Assembly: GCA_020621965.1 (NCBI GenBank)
Contig: JAHRYV010000006.1
Coordinates: 1 to 64,000 of the forward strand
Reading direction: 5' to 3'
Source: Curvibacter sp.
GTDB lineage: Bacteria; Pseudomonadota; Gammaproteobacteria; Burkholderiales; Burkholderiaceae_C
Length of the DNA stretch: 64,000 nt
Below are positions 56,747 through 64,000 of this stretch, piece by piece (positions within the stretch are counted from its first letter, which is position 1; the number at the start of each line of letters is the position of its first letter). Under the pieces are notes generated by a model. The model was given only the letters and a program-made list of their open reading frames with translations. It had not been told where the DNA came from and did not search any database. The translations under genes and the position numbers were made by a program.

Positions 56747-57313
56747 ATGTCGGCTGACATGAAAGTGATCGCCTTGTCCGGCAGCCTGCGCGCCGCCTCC
56801 ATCAACTCCGCCTTGCTGCGCGCCGCTGCAAGGCTCGCGCCACAGGACATGCGGATCGAGGTCTTCCGTGGTTTGGGTGATCTGCCCCTGTTCAATATCG
56901 ATCTGGAGGCGGCCGTCCCCCCATCCGTGGCCGCGCTGCGCGCGGCCGTGGGCGGCGCAGACGCCTTGCTGATTGCAAGCCCGGAGTACGCGCATGGCGT
57001 CTCGGGTGTCATGAAGAATGCACTTGACTGGCTGGTCAGCCTGGAGTCCTTCATCAACAAGCCGGTGGCCCTGCTCAATGCGCAGCCCCGCGCCTACTTT
57101 TCGGACGCCGCGTTGCGGGAGACGCTCAAGACCATGTCCGCCGTCGTGGTCGAGTCCGCGTCGGTCAGCATCCAGCTGACGGCCGATACGCTGACAGAAG
57201 AGGGCATGCTGGCATCGCCGCCCGTGACGCAGGCCATCCTGGCCGCGCTGCTTGATCTGCGGGCTGCCGTCTTGGGCGGCGGCGGGCAGGGGCCCCTCTT
57301 TCCCGTCCGCTGA
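56747..57313 (+). CDS. NADPH-dependent FMN reductase family protein
   Basis: A 188-residue flavodoxin-fold enzyme: VIALSGSLRAASINSALLRAAA, LPLFNIDLE, LLIASPEYAHGVSGVMKNALDWLV, and a C-terminal FS-x-AALRE helix. It belongs to the family that includes azoreductase/chromate reductase ChrR-like proteins. ATG 56747 or ATG 56759 may be the start; the family core begins right after the second. Confidence 0.88.
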   Translation: MSADMKVIALSGSLRAASINSALLRAAARLAPQDMRIEVFRGLGDLPLFNIDLEAAVPPSVAALRAAVGGADALLIASPEYAHGVSGVMKNALDWLVSLESFINKPVALLNAQPRAYFSDAALRETLKTMSAVVVESASVSIQLTADTLTEEGMLASPPVTQAILAALLDLRAAVLGGGGQGPLFPVR

Positions 57314-57529
57314 GCGGGCGCAGGCTGCGGGTCGGACACCTGAGGCTGGGGAAGTTGGTCACGGCCGAAGTCGATACCGATCGGGGCGGCATCCTCGATG
57401 TTCGCCATACCTACGACAAGCTCGGAGAAGTGAGCCGGGTCGAGAAGATCACCAGATAGCCGGAGCAATTGCGGCAGGGGCGCCCCCTGTGGTCCGACCG
57501 CCGTCTGGTGTTCGGCGTGACCCGCCGTC

Positions 57530-58651
57530 TTACGACCCCGGCGTGAGCTCGTAATGCGTGCTGCGCCCACCCGCCTCGGCCTTCACCAATACGCCGCGTT
57601 CCACCAGGTCGCTGATGTCACGCAAGGCCGTGTCGGCTGAGCATTTGGCAATGGTCGCCCACTTGCTGCTGGTGAGCTTGCCTTCGAAACCGTCGAGCAG
57701 GCGGTTGAGCAGTTTGATCTGCCGTTCGTTCATGGGGGTGCCGGCCCAGCGCTGCCAGAAGCGGGCCTTGGCCAGCACGTCCGCCAGCGTGGTCTCTGCG
57801 TTCTGGATGGCGCGTTGCAGGCAGCCCAGGAACCAGGTCAGCCAGTCGCTCACGTCCAGGCCGCCCTTCTGGGTGCGCTCCAGCAGCTCGTAATAGTCTT
57901 TGCGTTCACGCTGGACCTGGGCCGACAGGCTGTAGAAGCGTTGCGCCGCCGGCTCGGCTCGGGCCAGGGCCATGTCGCCGATGGCCCGTGCGATACGGCC
58001 GTTGCCGTCCTCGAAGGGATGGAGGGTGACGAACCACAGGTGCGCCAGGCCGGCCCGGATCAGCGGGTCGTCGGGCTGCGCCACGTTGAACCAGCGCAGG
58101 AAATCCGACATCTCCGCGTCGAGCAGCGCGGCGGGGGGCGCCTGGTAATGCACGGTCTGACGATCGAGCCGGCCCGAGACGACTTGCATGGGGCCATGGG
58201 CGTCATCGCGCCAGGCGCCTACGCGCAAGGCGGTCAGCCCGCTGCGGCCGGTGGGAAACAGGGCCGCGTGCCAGGCAAACAGGCGCTCGGCGTTCAACGG
58301 AGTCTGCGGGTTCTGCGTGGCATCCAGCACCATGTCCACCACGCCGTCGACGTGCCGGTCCGCCGGCGCCAGGGCGCCGATGTCGACGCCCAGGCGGCGG
58401 GCGATGGACGAGCGCACGGCATCCGGGTTGAGTAGCTCGCCCTCGATCTCGCTGGTCTTGAGCACGTCCTCGGTCAAGACGCCCAGCGTGGCCTGCTCGC
58501 GCAGGCCCAGGCCCAGGTCGTGCATGCGTCCGAGCAGCCGGCCCTGGGCCTGATGGGCTTGCGCCAGCAAGGGCGCCAGGCGCTGCAGGTCGTAGCGCCA
58601 GTGCGGCCAGTCGTCCTGCTGCCAGATATAGAGCTTATCGCTGCTGTTCAT
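57530..58651 (-). CDS. Fic-family protein with C-terminal winged helix
   Basis: A 373-residue Fic protein. The catalytic motif HPFEDGNGRIAR is complete, so it should transfer AMP from ATP to a target protein. The inhibitory motif TSEIEG (T-x3-E-G) lies on the N-terminal side, marking a class II Fic that can auto-inhibit. The C-terminal ~70 residues resemble a winged helix (SSKWATIAKCSADTALRDISDLVERGVL) and may bind DNA for self-control. ATG 58651 lacks a clear Shine-Dalgarno sequence and is abutted by a perfect inverted repeat. No antitoxin gene is adjacent. Confidence 0.88.
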   Translation of the reverse strand: MNSSDKLYIWQQDDWPHWRYDLQRLAPLLAQAHQAQGRLLGRMHDLGLGLREQATLGVLTEDVLKTSEIEGELLNPDAVRSSIARRLGVDIGALAPADRHVDGVVDMVLDATQNPQTPLNAERLFAWHAALFPTGRSGLTALRVGAWRDDAHGPMQVVSGRLDRQTVHYQAPPAALLDAEMSDFLRWFNVAQPDDPLIRAGLAHLWFVTLHPFEDGNGRIARAIGDMALARAEPAAQRFYSLSAQVQRERKDYYELLERTQKGGLDVSDWLTWFLGCLQRAIQNAETTLADVLAKARFWQRWAGTPMNERQIKLLNRLLDGFEGKLTSSKWATIAKCSADTALRDISDLVERGVLVKAEAGGRSTHYELTPGS

Positions 58652-58678
58652 GCGGAGATTGTGGGGTGCAATCTCCGC
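58652..58678. promoter_or_regulatory. Inverted repeat abutting the fic start codon
   Basis: GCGGAGATTG-TGGGGTG-CAATCTCCGC is a perfect 10-bp inverted repeat directly before the fic ATG (minus strand). A related CCGCA-GATTG-TGCGG site follows at 58694-58708. Both share the core CGSAGATTG, giving three half-sites in all. Confidence 0.75.
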
Positions 58679-58743
58679 AGCGTCAATTATTTGCCGCAGA
58701 TTGTGCGGATATTGAGCTGTCGAATCGCCGCATTCAGGCGAAA

Positions 58744-58760
58744 GTATCGAATGAAGATAC
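58744..58760. promoter_or_regulatory. GTATC...GATAC inverted repeat
   Basis: GTATC-GAATGAA-GATAC lies 100 bases before the YiaA-type start, with a further GTATCGAAAT at 58795. The half-site matches the palindrome at 52532-52548 before the XRE regulator gene. Confidence 0.5.
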
Positions 58761-58820
58761 CTTGAATACAAAATTGCGTGACTTGTATCGAAATCAGCCG
58801 CCATTTCAGGTGCGGCCTCG

Positions 58821-58843
58821 CACACTCCGCCGCATGTTCAACC
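58821..58843 (+). promoter_or_regulatory. Shared 23-bp upstream element, copy B
   Basis: Matches copy A at 52609-52631 in 19 of 23 positions (CACACT... ATGTTCAACC). It ends 16 bases before the YiaA-type start codon. Confidence 0.5.
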
Positions 58844-58859
58844 ACCCGAAGGGGTTTAC

Positions 58860-59321
58860 ATGCAAGTCCTGATTCACCGTGATACCAAAGCCTGGTCCCT
58901 GCAGGTCTGGCTTTCCTTCCTGGCCGCCGTCTTCCTCTGCGGCGTGGGCCTGGCCTGGTTGCCGGGCAAGGACCTGGACCGGGCCTTCATGGTCATGGGT
59001 TATTTCTTCTGCCTCTCCGCCGCCTTTGTGCTGGCCAAGTTCGTGCGCGACAACGAGAAGGCGCAGGCCGAGGGCAAGGCGGTCGACTCGCCGATGTTCA
59101 AGTACGTGGTCTGGTCCGGTTTCTTGCTGGCCATGGCGCTCACGGGCTGGGGCCTGCTGCGCATGGAGATCAGCGAGACCTACAAAGCCTTTCTGGGCGT
59201 GAGCTGGCTCTACCTGATCACCACCACCTTCACCTTGGCCAAGACCCTGCGTGACAAACACGAGGCCGACCTGGCCGAAGCCCGCCTGGACGGCCGCCGC
59301 AGCGCGCTGCGCGGCGAATGA
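58860..59321 (+). CDS. YiaA/YiaB-type inner-membrane protein
   Basis: A 153-residue membrane protein with four hydrophobic helices in two pairs. Landmarks: SLQVWLSFLAAVFLCGVGLAWLPG, MVMGYFFCLSAAFVLAKFVRDN and SWLYLITTTFTLAKTLRDKHEAD, the repeated pair typical of YiaA/YiaB. Function is unknown. It shares a 23-bp upstream element with the ceramidase-like gene. GAAGGGG precedes the ATG. Confidence 0.87.
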   Translation: MQVLIHRDTKAWSLQVWLSFLAAVFLCGVGLAWLPGKDLDRAFMVMGYFFCLSAAFVLAKFVRDNEKAQAEGKAVDSPMFKYVVWSGFLLAMALTGWGLLRMEISETYKAFLGVSWLYLITTTFTLAKTLRDKHEADLAEARLDGRRSALRGE

Positions 59322-59347
59322 ACGGCTCAACAGCTCAAGGAGTCCTC

Positions 59348-59803
59348 ATGAAACAACGTCTCTTGTCCCTGGCGCTGGCCGCCGCCCTGACCGTGGGCAG
59401 CCTCGGCGCCGCACCGGCCCACGCCCACACCGATGCCTCGGCGCTCAGCACGCTGTCGGCCCTGCCCATCGCCTCGGTGGTGGTGGCCGGCAGCGCGGTG
59501 GCCGCGGCCGCCGTCGTCATCCCGGTGGCGCTGTCGACCGCCGGCGCGCTGCTGGTGGTGAAGACCATCGAGTCCACCGCGCGCGGCACCCTCATCGTGC
59601 TGGAAAGCCTGTCCGACGGCGCCACCGTCAGCCTCGAATTCATCGGCAAGGGCCTGGCCGGCTCCGTGGTCGGCGTCGGCACGGTGCTGGCCGTGAGCGT
59701 GATCGGCGCCGGTGTGGTGCTGTCGGCGGCGGGCGAGGCCATTGCCTTCATTCCCAACGCGCTGGGCCGGGCCCTGCTGCACAACGAGCGGGTGACCTTA
59801 TGA
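59348..59803 (+). CDS. Exported hydrophobic protein of unknown function
   Basis: A 151-residue protein with a signal peptide (MKQRLLSLALAAALTVGSLGAAPAHA), followed by about two hydrophobic segments rich in Ala, Val and Gly (SVVVAGSAVAAAAVVIPVAL; VVGVGTVLAVSVIGAGVVL). No domain is recognised. AAGGAG precedes ATG 59348. The stop overlaps the start of the DUF2145 gene (ATGA), so the two are coupled. Confidence 0.8.
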   Translation: MKQRLLSLALAAALTVGSLGAAPAHAHTDASALSTLSALPIASVVVAGSAVAAAAVVIPVALSTAGALLVVKTIESTARGTLIVLESLSDGATVSLEFIGKGLAGSVVGVGTVLAVSVIGAGVVLSAAGEAIAFIPNALGRALLHNERVTL

Positions 59804-60618
59804 GCGCGGCGCTGATGACAACGCTGCGCCGCGGGCTCGGCGCCTTGCTGGCCGCCACGCTGCTGGCCGCGGCCCCCGCCCACGCCGGGCGCAGCTGTGA
59901 GAACCGCCCGCTGCAGGCCATCACCGTGGAGCGCGGCCTCTCGCTGGCCGAGCGCACGCTTTACGCGCTGGAGACCAGCGGCGCCCAGGTGGTGCTGCTG
60001 GCGCGTGCCGGGCAGGACCTCACCAAATACGGCCTGCGCTGGTCGCACCTGGGTTTTGCGTACAAGCAGCCGGACGGCAACGGGGGTCACGTCTGGCGCG
60101 TGCTGCACAAGCTCAACCACTGCGGCACACAGGAGGCGGCGATCTACCGCCAGGGCCTGGGTGAGTTTTTCCTCGACGACCTCTGGCGTCTGGAGGCGGC
60201 CTGGGTGGTGCCCACGCCCGAGGTGCAAGCGCGCCTGCAGGCCCTGCTGCTGGACCGGCATCGCGCCACGGCCCTGCACCACGCGCCCTACAACATCGTC
60301 AGCTATCCCTGGAGCCGCAAGTACCAGCAGAGCAACCAGTGGGCCATCGAGACGCTGGCGGCGGCCATGGAGCCCTCGGTCTACTCGCGTGAGCGCGCGC
60401 AGCAGTGGCTGCAGTTCAAGGGCTACCGGCCCAGCGTGCTCATCATCGGCCCCTTCACCCGGCTCGGCGGGCGCCTGAGCGCGGCCAACGTGGCCTTCGA
60501 CGACCACCCGAGCGAGAAGCGCTTCAACGACCGCATCGAGACCGTCACCGTGGACTCGGTCTTCGCCTGGCTGCAGCAGGCCCAGCTGGGCGGCGCGCCG
60601 GTGGTGACGCGTTACTGA
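59800..60618 (+). CDS. DUF2145-family exported protein
   Basis: A 272-residue exported protein with signal peptide ending APAHA. The mature part contains SCENRPLQAITVERGLSLAERTL, LRWSHLGFAY, HKLNHCGTQEA, YNIVSYPWSRKYQQSNQWAIE and FDDHPSEKRFND. Conserved Cys, His and the SNQW segment recall the DUF2145 family, resembling papain-like NlpC-type layouts; the catalytic assignment is inference. Coupled to the preceding small protein. Confidence 0.82.
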   Translation: MSAALMTTLRRGLGALLAATLLAAAPAHAGRSCENRPLQAITVERGLSLAERTLYALETSGAQVVLLARAGQDLTKYGLRWSHLGFAYKQPDGNGGHVWRVLHKLNHCGTQEAAIYRQGLGEFFLDDLWRLEAAWVVPTPEVQARLQALLLDRHRATALHHAPYNIVSYPWSRKYQQSNQWAIETLAAAMEPSVYSRERAQQWLQFKGYRPSVLIIGPFTRLGGRLSAANVAFDDHPSEKRFNDRIETVTVDSVFAWLQQAQLGGAPVVTRY

Positions 60619-60677
60619 ATGTTGCAGGGGCGTGATGCAGAATGCGCGCAGATCAAGACAGACAAGGGAGTGAGACC

Positions 60678-62387
60678 ATGCAGTTTCCGTTGATGTTCGC
60701 CCTTACGGGCACGGTGCAGGGCTGGGTGCTCTGGTGGCTGTGGCGCGCCTTCGAGCACAAGACCTGGCCGGCCACCGAGCCGATGCTGCTCACCGGCCTG
60801 CTCTACGCCGCGCTGGCCGTGCCGCTGGTGATCTACGGCACGCAGAACGTCGAAGGCCTGCCGCGCACGGCGCGGCGCGTGGCGGTGGTGTTCTATGGGC
60901 TGCTCTATGCGGCCCTGGGCGCGGGCACGGCCTGGGCCGCCGGTGTGACGGGGGTGGCCACCGGCGTGCGCTTCCCCGATGCGCTGGCCGCGCTGGTGCT
61001 GGGCTTCGTCAGCCTGGGCCTGCTGTGCGGCTTCGACTTCGGGGCGCGCCGCTGGCGCTACGAGCGCCTGTTCCACTACGCCTGGCGCAACGGCATCCTG
61101 CTGGCCACGGCCTGGGCCATGGTGGGCATCGTCTGGCTGGTGCTGTACGCCGGCGCGGGGCTGATGTCGCTGATCGGCGTGAAGTGGGTGCTGGAGATGA
61201 TCCGCAAGCCGGTGTTCATCTTCCCGGTCACGGGCCTGGTGGCGGCGGGCGCCTTTGCCCTGGGGCTGGCGCGCGCGAGCATGACCGAGACCATCCGCCG
61301 CTTCACCCTCTCCATCGCCGCCTGGCTGTTGCCGCTGGTGCTGTTCTTCGCCGTGCTGTGGGTGCTGGCGGTGCCGTTCACGGGGCTGGAGCCGCTGTTC
61401 AAGACACGCAGCGCGGCCCTGATGATGCTGGCCTTCACCGCCCTGGCGGTGGGCTTCGCCAACTGTGCCTACCAGGACGGCGAGCAGCCTTGGCCTTACC
61501 CGCTTTGGCTGAGCCGCGGCACACAGGCGGCCTGGCTGGCCCTGGTGGTGGTGGTGGGCGTGGCCTGGTGGGCGCTGGGCCTGCGCGTGGCGCAGCACGG
61601 CTGGTCCGAGGACCGCCTGTGGGCGGCGCTGGTGGCGACGCTGGCCAGCGTCTACGCGGTGGGCTACGCCTTGTCGTGGCTGCGGCCCGGGCGCTGGATG
61701 CGCGCCATGGCGCCCACCAACATCGTGGCCGCACTGCTGCTGTGTGCGGGTGTGCTGCTCTATCTGGCGCCGCCCACCCATGTGCGGCGCCTGGCCGTGG
61801 CCGCGCACCTGGCCCATGTGCAGGACAAGCAGGGCCAGCAGGAGCCGGATTGGGACTATCTGCGCTGGGACTCGGGGCGCTTTGGCCGCGAGGCCCTGCA
61901 GGCCATGGCGAGCGGGCAGGGCGTGCCGGCCGGCCAGCCCTGGGCCCAGCAGGCCGCGCGCCTGCTGGCGCAGGAGAGCCGCTACGACCACCGGCCGCAG
62001 GTGCTGCTGAGCGCGCAGCAGCTGCAGGAGAAGTTCAAGGTCTATCCGCAGGGCCGCAGTCTGCCGCCGAGTTTCCTGCGCTACGCGCAGGGCCAGCAGC
62101 TCCCCTGGGAGCTGCAGCGCTGCTTCAAGGCGGCGGCGAGCTGCCCGGTCTGGCTGGGCGACCTCAACGGCGACAAGCAGGACGAGCTGCTGCTGTTCGG
62201 CACGGGCTGGAACGGCGCCGTGTTCACGGCCACGGGGGACAGCTGGCGCCAGGCGGGGCACTTCCGGGCCACAGGTACCCGGGACAAGTTCGATCCAGCC
62301 CAGCTGGAAGGTGCGCGCCAGGTCGCGCCGCAATGGAGCGACCTGCAGGTGCAGGGTCAGCGGCTGCGGGTGCAGCTCAACCACTGA
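60678..62387 (+). CDS. DUF4153-type polytopic membrane protein
   Basis: A 569-residue protein with about 11 hydrophobic helices in the first 400 residues, then a soluble C-terminal region with FKVYPQGRSLPPSFLRYAQG and LGDLNGDKQDELLLFGTG, where DLNGDKQDE resembles an EF-hand-like or FG-GAP calcium loop. The membrane part fits DUF4153. Function unknown. Start ATG 60678 is preceded by AGGGAG. Confidence 0.82.
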   Translation: MQFPLMFALTGTVQGWVLWWLWRAFEHKTWPATEPMLLTGLLYAALAVPLVIYGTQNVEGLPRTARRVAVVFYGLLYAALGAGTAWAAGVTGVATGVRFPDALAALVLGFVSLGLLCGFDFGARRWRYERLFHYAWRNGILLATAWAMVGIVWLVLYAGAGLMSLIGVKWVLEMIRKPVFIFPVTGLVAAGAFALGLARASMTETIRRFTLSIAAWLLPLVLFFAVLWVLAVPFTGLEPLFKTRSAALMMLAFTALAVGFANCAYQDGEQPWPYPLWLSRGTQAAWLALVVVVGVAWWALGLRVAQHGWSEDRLWAALVATLASVYAVGYALSWLRPGRWMRAMAPTNIVAALLLCAGVLLYLAPPTHVRRLAVAAHLAHVQDKQGQQEPDWDYLRWDSGRFGREALQAMASGQGVPAGQPWAQQAARLLAQESRYDHRPQVLLSAQQLQEKFKVYPQGRSLPPSFLRYAQGQQLPWELQRCFKAAASCPVWLGDLNGDKQDELLLFGTGWNGAVFTATGDSWRQAGHFRATGTRDKFDPAQLEGARQVAPQWSDLQVQGQRLRVQLNH

Positions 62388-62400
62388 GGCGGGCGGCGCC

Positions 62401-64000
62401 TCAGGTGCGGGCGCGCCGCCGCGCCCGCACCACGAGCTTGCGCAGCTCCTCGGTCCACAGCACCGCGCTGGCCAGTGCCAGCAGCGTCAGCAGGGTCGCC
62501 AGCGGCAGCGGCGCGGTGTGGAACAGCGTGTTCATCGGCGGGGCGTACAGCACGGCCAGCTGCAGCAGCACCGACAGCAGCAGGCCGCCGAGCAGCCAGC
62601 GGTTGCGCAGCAGCCCCAAGCGCAGGGCCGAGGCGCTGGCCGACTGGCAGTTCATCACGTTGAACCACTGGCACATGGCCAGCGCGGTGAAGGTCTCGGT
62701 GCGTACCAGTGCCTCGGGCACGCCCTGGGACAGGCGCCACGCGAACCAGCCGAAGCACACCGCCACTGCGACGCCCGACATCAGCAGCACCCGCACCAGC
62801 ATGCCGCGGTCGACCAGCGGGTCGTTGCGCGGCACCGGGGCGCGCCGCATCTCGTCGCCGTCGGGCGGGTCCATCACCAGGTTCACCGTCAGGGTGCCCT
62901 CGGTCACGATGTTGATCCACAGGATCTGCACCGCCGCCAGCGGCAGCGGGTAACCGGCCAGCAGCGCCAGCAGCAGGAGCACCACCTCGTCGATGGAGGT
63001 GGCGAACAGGTAGAGGATGACCTTCTTCAGGTTGGCGTAGACCACCCGGCCCTGTTCCACCGCGCCGACGATGGTGGCGAAGTTGTCGTCGGTGATGACG
63101 ATTTTGGCTGCGCTCTTGGCCACCTCGGTGCCGGTGATGCCCATGGCCACGCCGACGTCGGCGCGGGCCAGCGCCGGCGCGTCGTTGACGCCGTCGCCCG
63201 TCATGGCCACGGTCTCGCCGCGCGCCTGCAGCGCCTCCACGATGCGCAGCTTCTGCGCCGGCTGCACACGCGCGAAGACGGCGATCTGCGGCAGCTCCTC
63301 GTGCAGATCTCTTTCGCCCATGCGCTCGAGCTCGGGGCCGTCGACGGCGCGGTCCTCGCCGCGCGCAATGCCCAGCGCGCGTGCGATGGCCAGGCCGGTG
63401 AGCTTGTGGTCGCCGGTGACCATCACTGTGCGGATGCCAGCGGCGCGGCAGGCGGCCACCGCCACCTTGACCTCTTCGCGCGGCGGGTCGATCTGGCCGA
63501 TCAGGCCCAGCAGGCGCGCACGCCCGACCAGGCCCTCGAAGTCGGCGCCGGGGTCGAGCACATCGTCGTCCACCACGGCGCAGGCCAGCACACGCAGCGC
63601 CTGTGTGGCCATGGCCTCGGAGGCGGCGCGGGCTGCGTGCACCAGGGCGACGTCCGCCGGCGCGCACAGGCGCAGCACGGCTTCGGGTGCACCCTTGATC
63701 AGCACGCGGCGTGGCGCCTCGGCCAGGCGGTGGCGCGTGGCCATGAGCTGGGTGTCGGAGTCGAAGGGCAGCTCGGCCTCGCGCGGGGCGGCCAGGCGCA
63801 GCGCGGCCAAGTCCAGCCCGGCCTTGCGCGCCAGCACCAGCAGCGCGCCCTCGGTCGGGTCGCCCAGCACGCCCCAGGCACCGCGTTCTTCTTCGGGTGG
63901 CAGCAGCTCGGCGTCGTTGCACAGCGCGGCCGTCGTCAGCAGCGCCCGCACGGCCGGCTCCGCGGCGTCGACGGCGCGGTCGTTTTCACGCAGGGCACCC
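62401..64000 (-). CDS. Cation-transporting P-type ATPase, C-terminal part
   Basis: The C-terminal ~533 residues of a P2-type ATPase; the N-terminus and the DKTGT phosphorylation site lie beyond the right edge. Visible motifs: GDPTEGALL, IKGAPEAVL, MVTGDH, MTGDGVNDAPALARADVGVAMG, and a C-terminal set of six membrane helices with LQILWINIVTEG-like sequence. The pattern fits the Ca2+- or Na+/Mg2+-type (P2A) group rather than copper ATPases. It ends with an Arg-rich tail, convergent with the DUF4153 gene. Confidence 0.93.
   Translation of the reverse strand, partial: GALRENDRAVDAAEPAVRALLTTAALCNDAELLPPEEERGAWGVLGDPTEGALLVLARKAGLDLAALRLAAPREAELPFDSDTQLMATRHRLAEAPRRVLIKGAPEAVLRLCAPADVALVHAARAASEAMATQALRVLACAVVDDDVLDPGADFEGLVGRARLLGLIGQIDPPREEVKVAVAACRAAGIRTVMVTGDHKLTGLAIARALGIARGEDRAVDGPELERMGERDLHEELPQIAVFARVQPAQKLRIVEALQARGETVAMTGDGVNDAPALARADVGVAMGITGTEVAKSAAKIVITDDNFATIVGAVEQGRVVYANLKKVILYLFATSIDEVVLLLLALLAGYPLPLAAVQILWINIVTEGTLTVNLVMDPPDGDEMRRAPVPRNDPLVDRGMLVRVLLMSGVAVAVCFGWFAWRLSQGVPEALVRTETFTALAMCQWFNVMNCQSASASALRLGLLRNRWLLGGLLLSVLLQLAVLYAPPMNTLFHTAPLPLATLLTLLALASAVLWTEELRKLVVRARRRART

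Noticed and set aside
57352-57459. Short coding-like fragment (LGKLVTAEVDTDRGGILDVR and on) ending in TAG
   Set aside because: Too short, no start codon and no recognised family; may be a gene remnant but cannot be supported.

Overview
The window is about 64 kb of high-GC, densely coding chromosome. It suggests a betaproteobacterium of the order Burkholderiales, probably Comamonadaceae-like. The clues are atpD-atpC, the rsmI/yraN/diaA/dolP block, pilT-pilU next to yggS, PhaM (a PHB granule protein), a DUF3567 protein, two Bug/TctC-type solute receptors, and intergenic GC-rich hairpin repeats of a kind I associate with this family. I see no insertion sequence, prophage, CRISPR array or integrase. 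The assignment is by family recognition, not by database search.

Layout. 1-1025: end of the F1Fo ATP synthase operon. 1034-3137: a lemA / TPM-domain gene set. 3220-8155: an alpha/beta hydrolase, a conserved unknown and two overlapping AMP-forming acyl-CoA ligases, ended by a two-way terminator shared with a membrane-anchored cytochrome c. 8810-12631: tRNA-Arg(CCG), a PAP2 phosphatase, a low-molecular-weight phosphatase and the rsmI / yraN-diaA-dolP block. 12660-17509: a beta-hydroxyacid dehydrogenase, the twitching ATPases pilT and pilU (pilU is frameshifted in this sequence), yggS and an orphan pseudopilin. 17523-20348: a large GGDEF-EAL protein. 20437-25065: two phosphoribosyltransferases bracketing an AmmeMemoRadiSam operon plus a hydrolase. 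25173-31812: a carboxylate receptor, LrgB, LrgA and a GlcD-like oxidase, divergent from psd and a glyoxylate-type aminotransferase, followed by purU. These can be read as a glycolate/glyoxylate/one-carbon module. 31890-39824: transporters, an IclR/FAH divergent pair, a binding-protein/rhodanese fusion and two small zinc-finger or stress-type genes. 39939-45280: a probable copper-handling operon (two DUF2946 proteins, PCuAC chaperone, TonB receptor, CECC-containing propeller, thioredoxin-like protein). 45277-48034: a GntR/FAH/Bug catabolic unit. 48130-51641: phaM, a FIST-domain gene, and sulfide:quinone reductase under what looks like a textbook FNR class II promoter. 51775-58651: an XRE regulator, a ceramidase-like protein, an LplT-PlsC fusion, an AT-richer lipoprotein, flavin enzymes and a Fic protein. 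58860-64000: membrane proteins of unknown function and a partial cation P-type ATPase.

Regulation visible in the sequence: a perfect FNR box at 51744 placed at -41.5, a second FNR-type box at 39880, palindromes between the divergent IclR/FAH and GntR/FAH pairs, an inverted repeat abutting the fic start codon, and a 23-bp element (19/23 identical) shared upstream of the ceramidase-like gene and the YiaA-type gene. The strongest candidates for new biology are the glycolate module, the phosphoribosyltransferase/AmmeMemoRadiSam island and the copper cluster. The pilU lesion looks more like a local sequence-quality problem than true decay.
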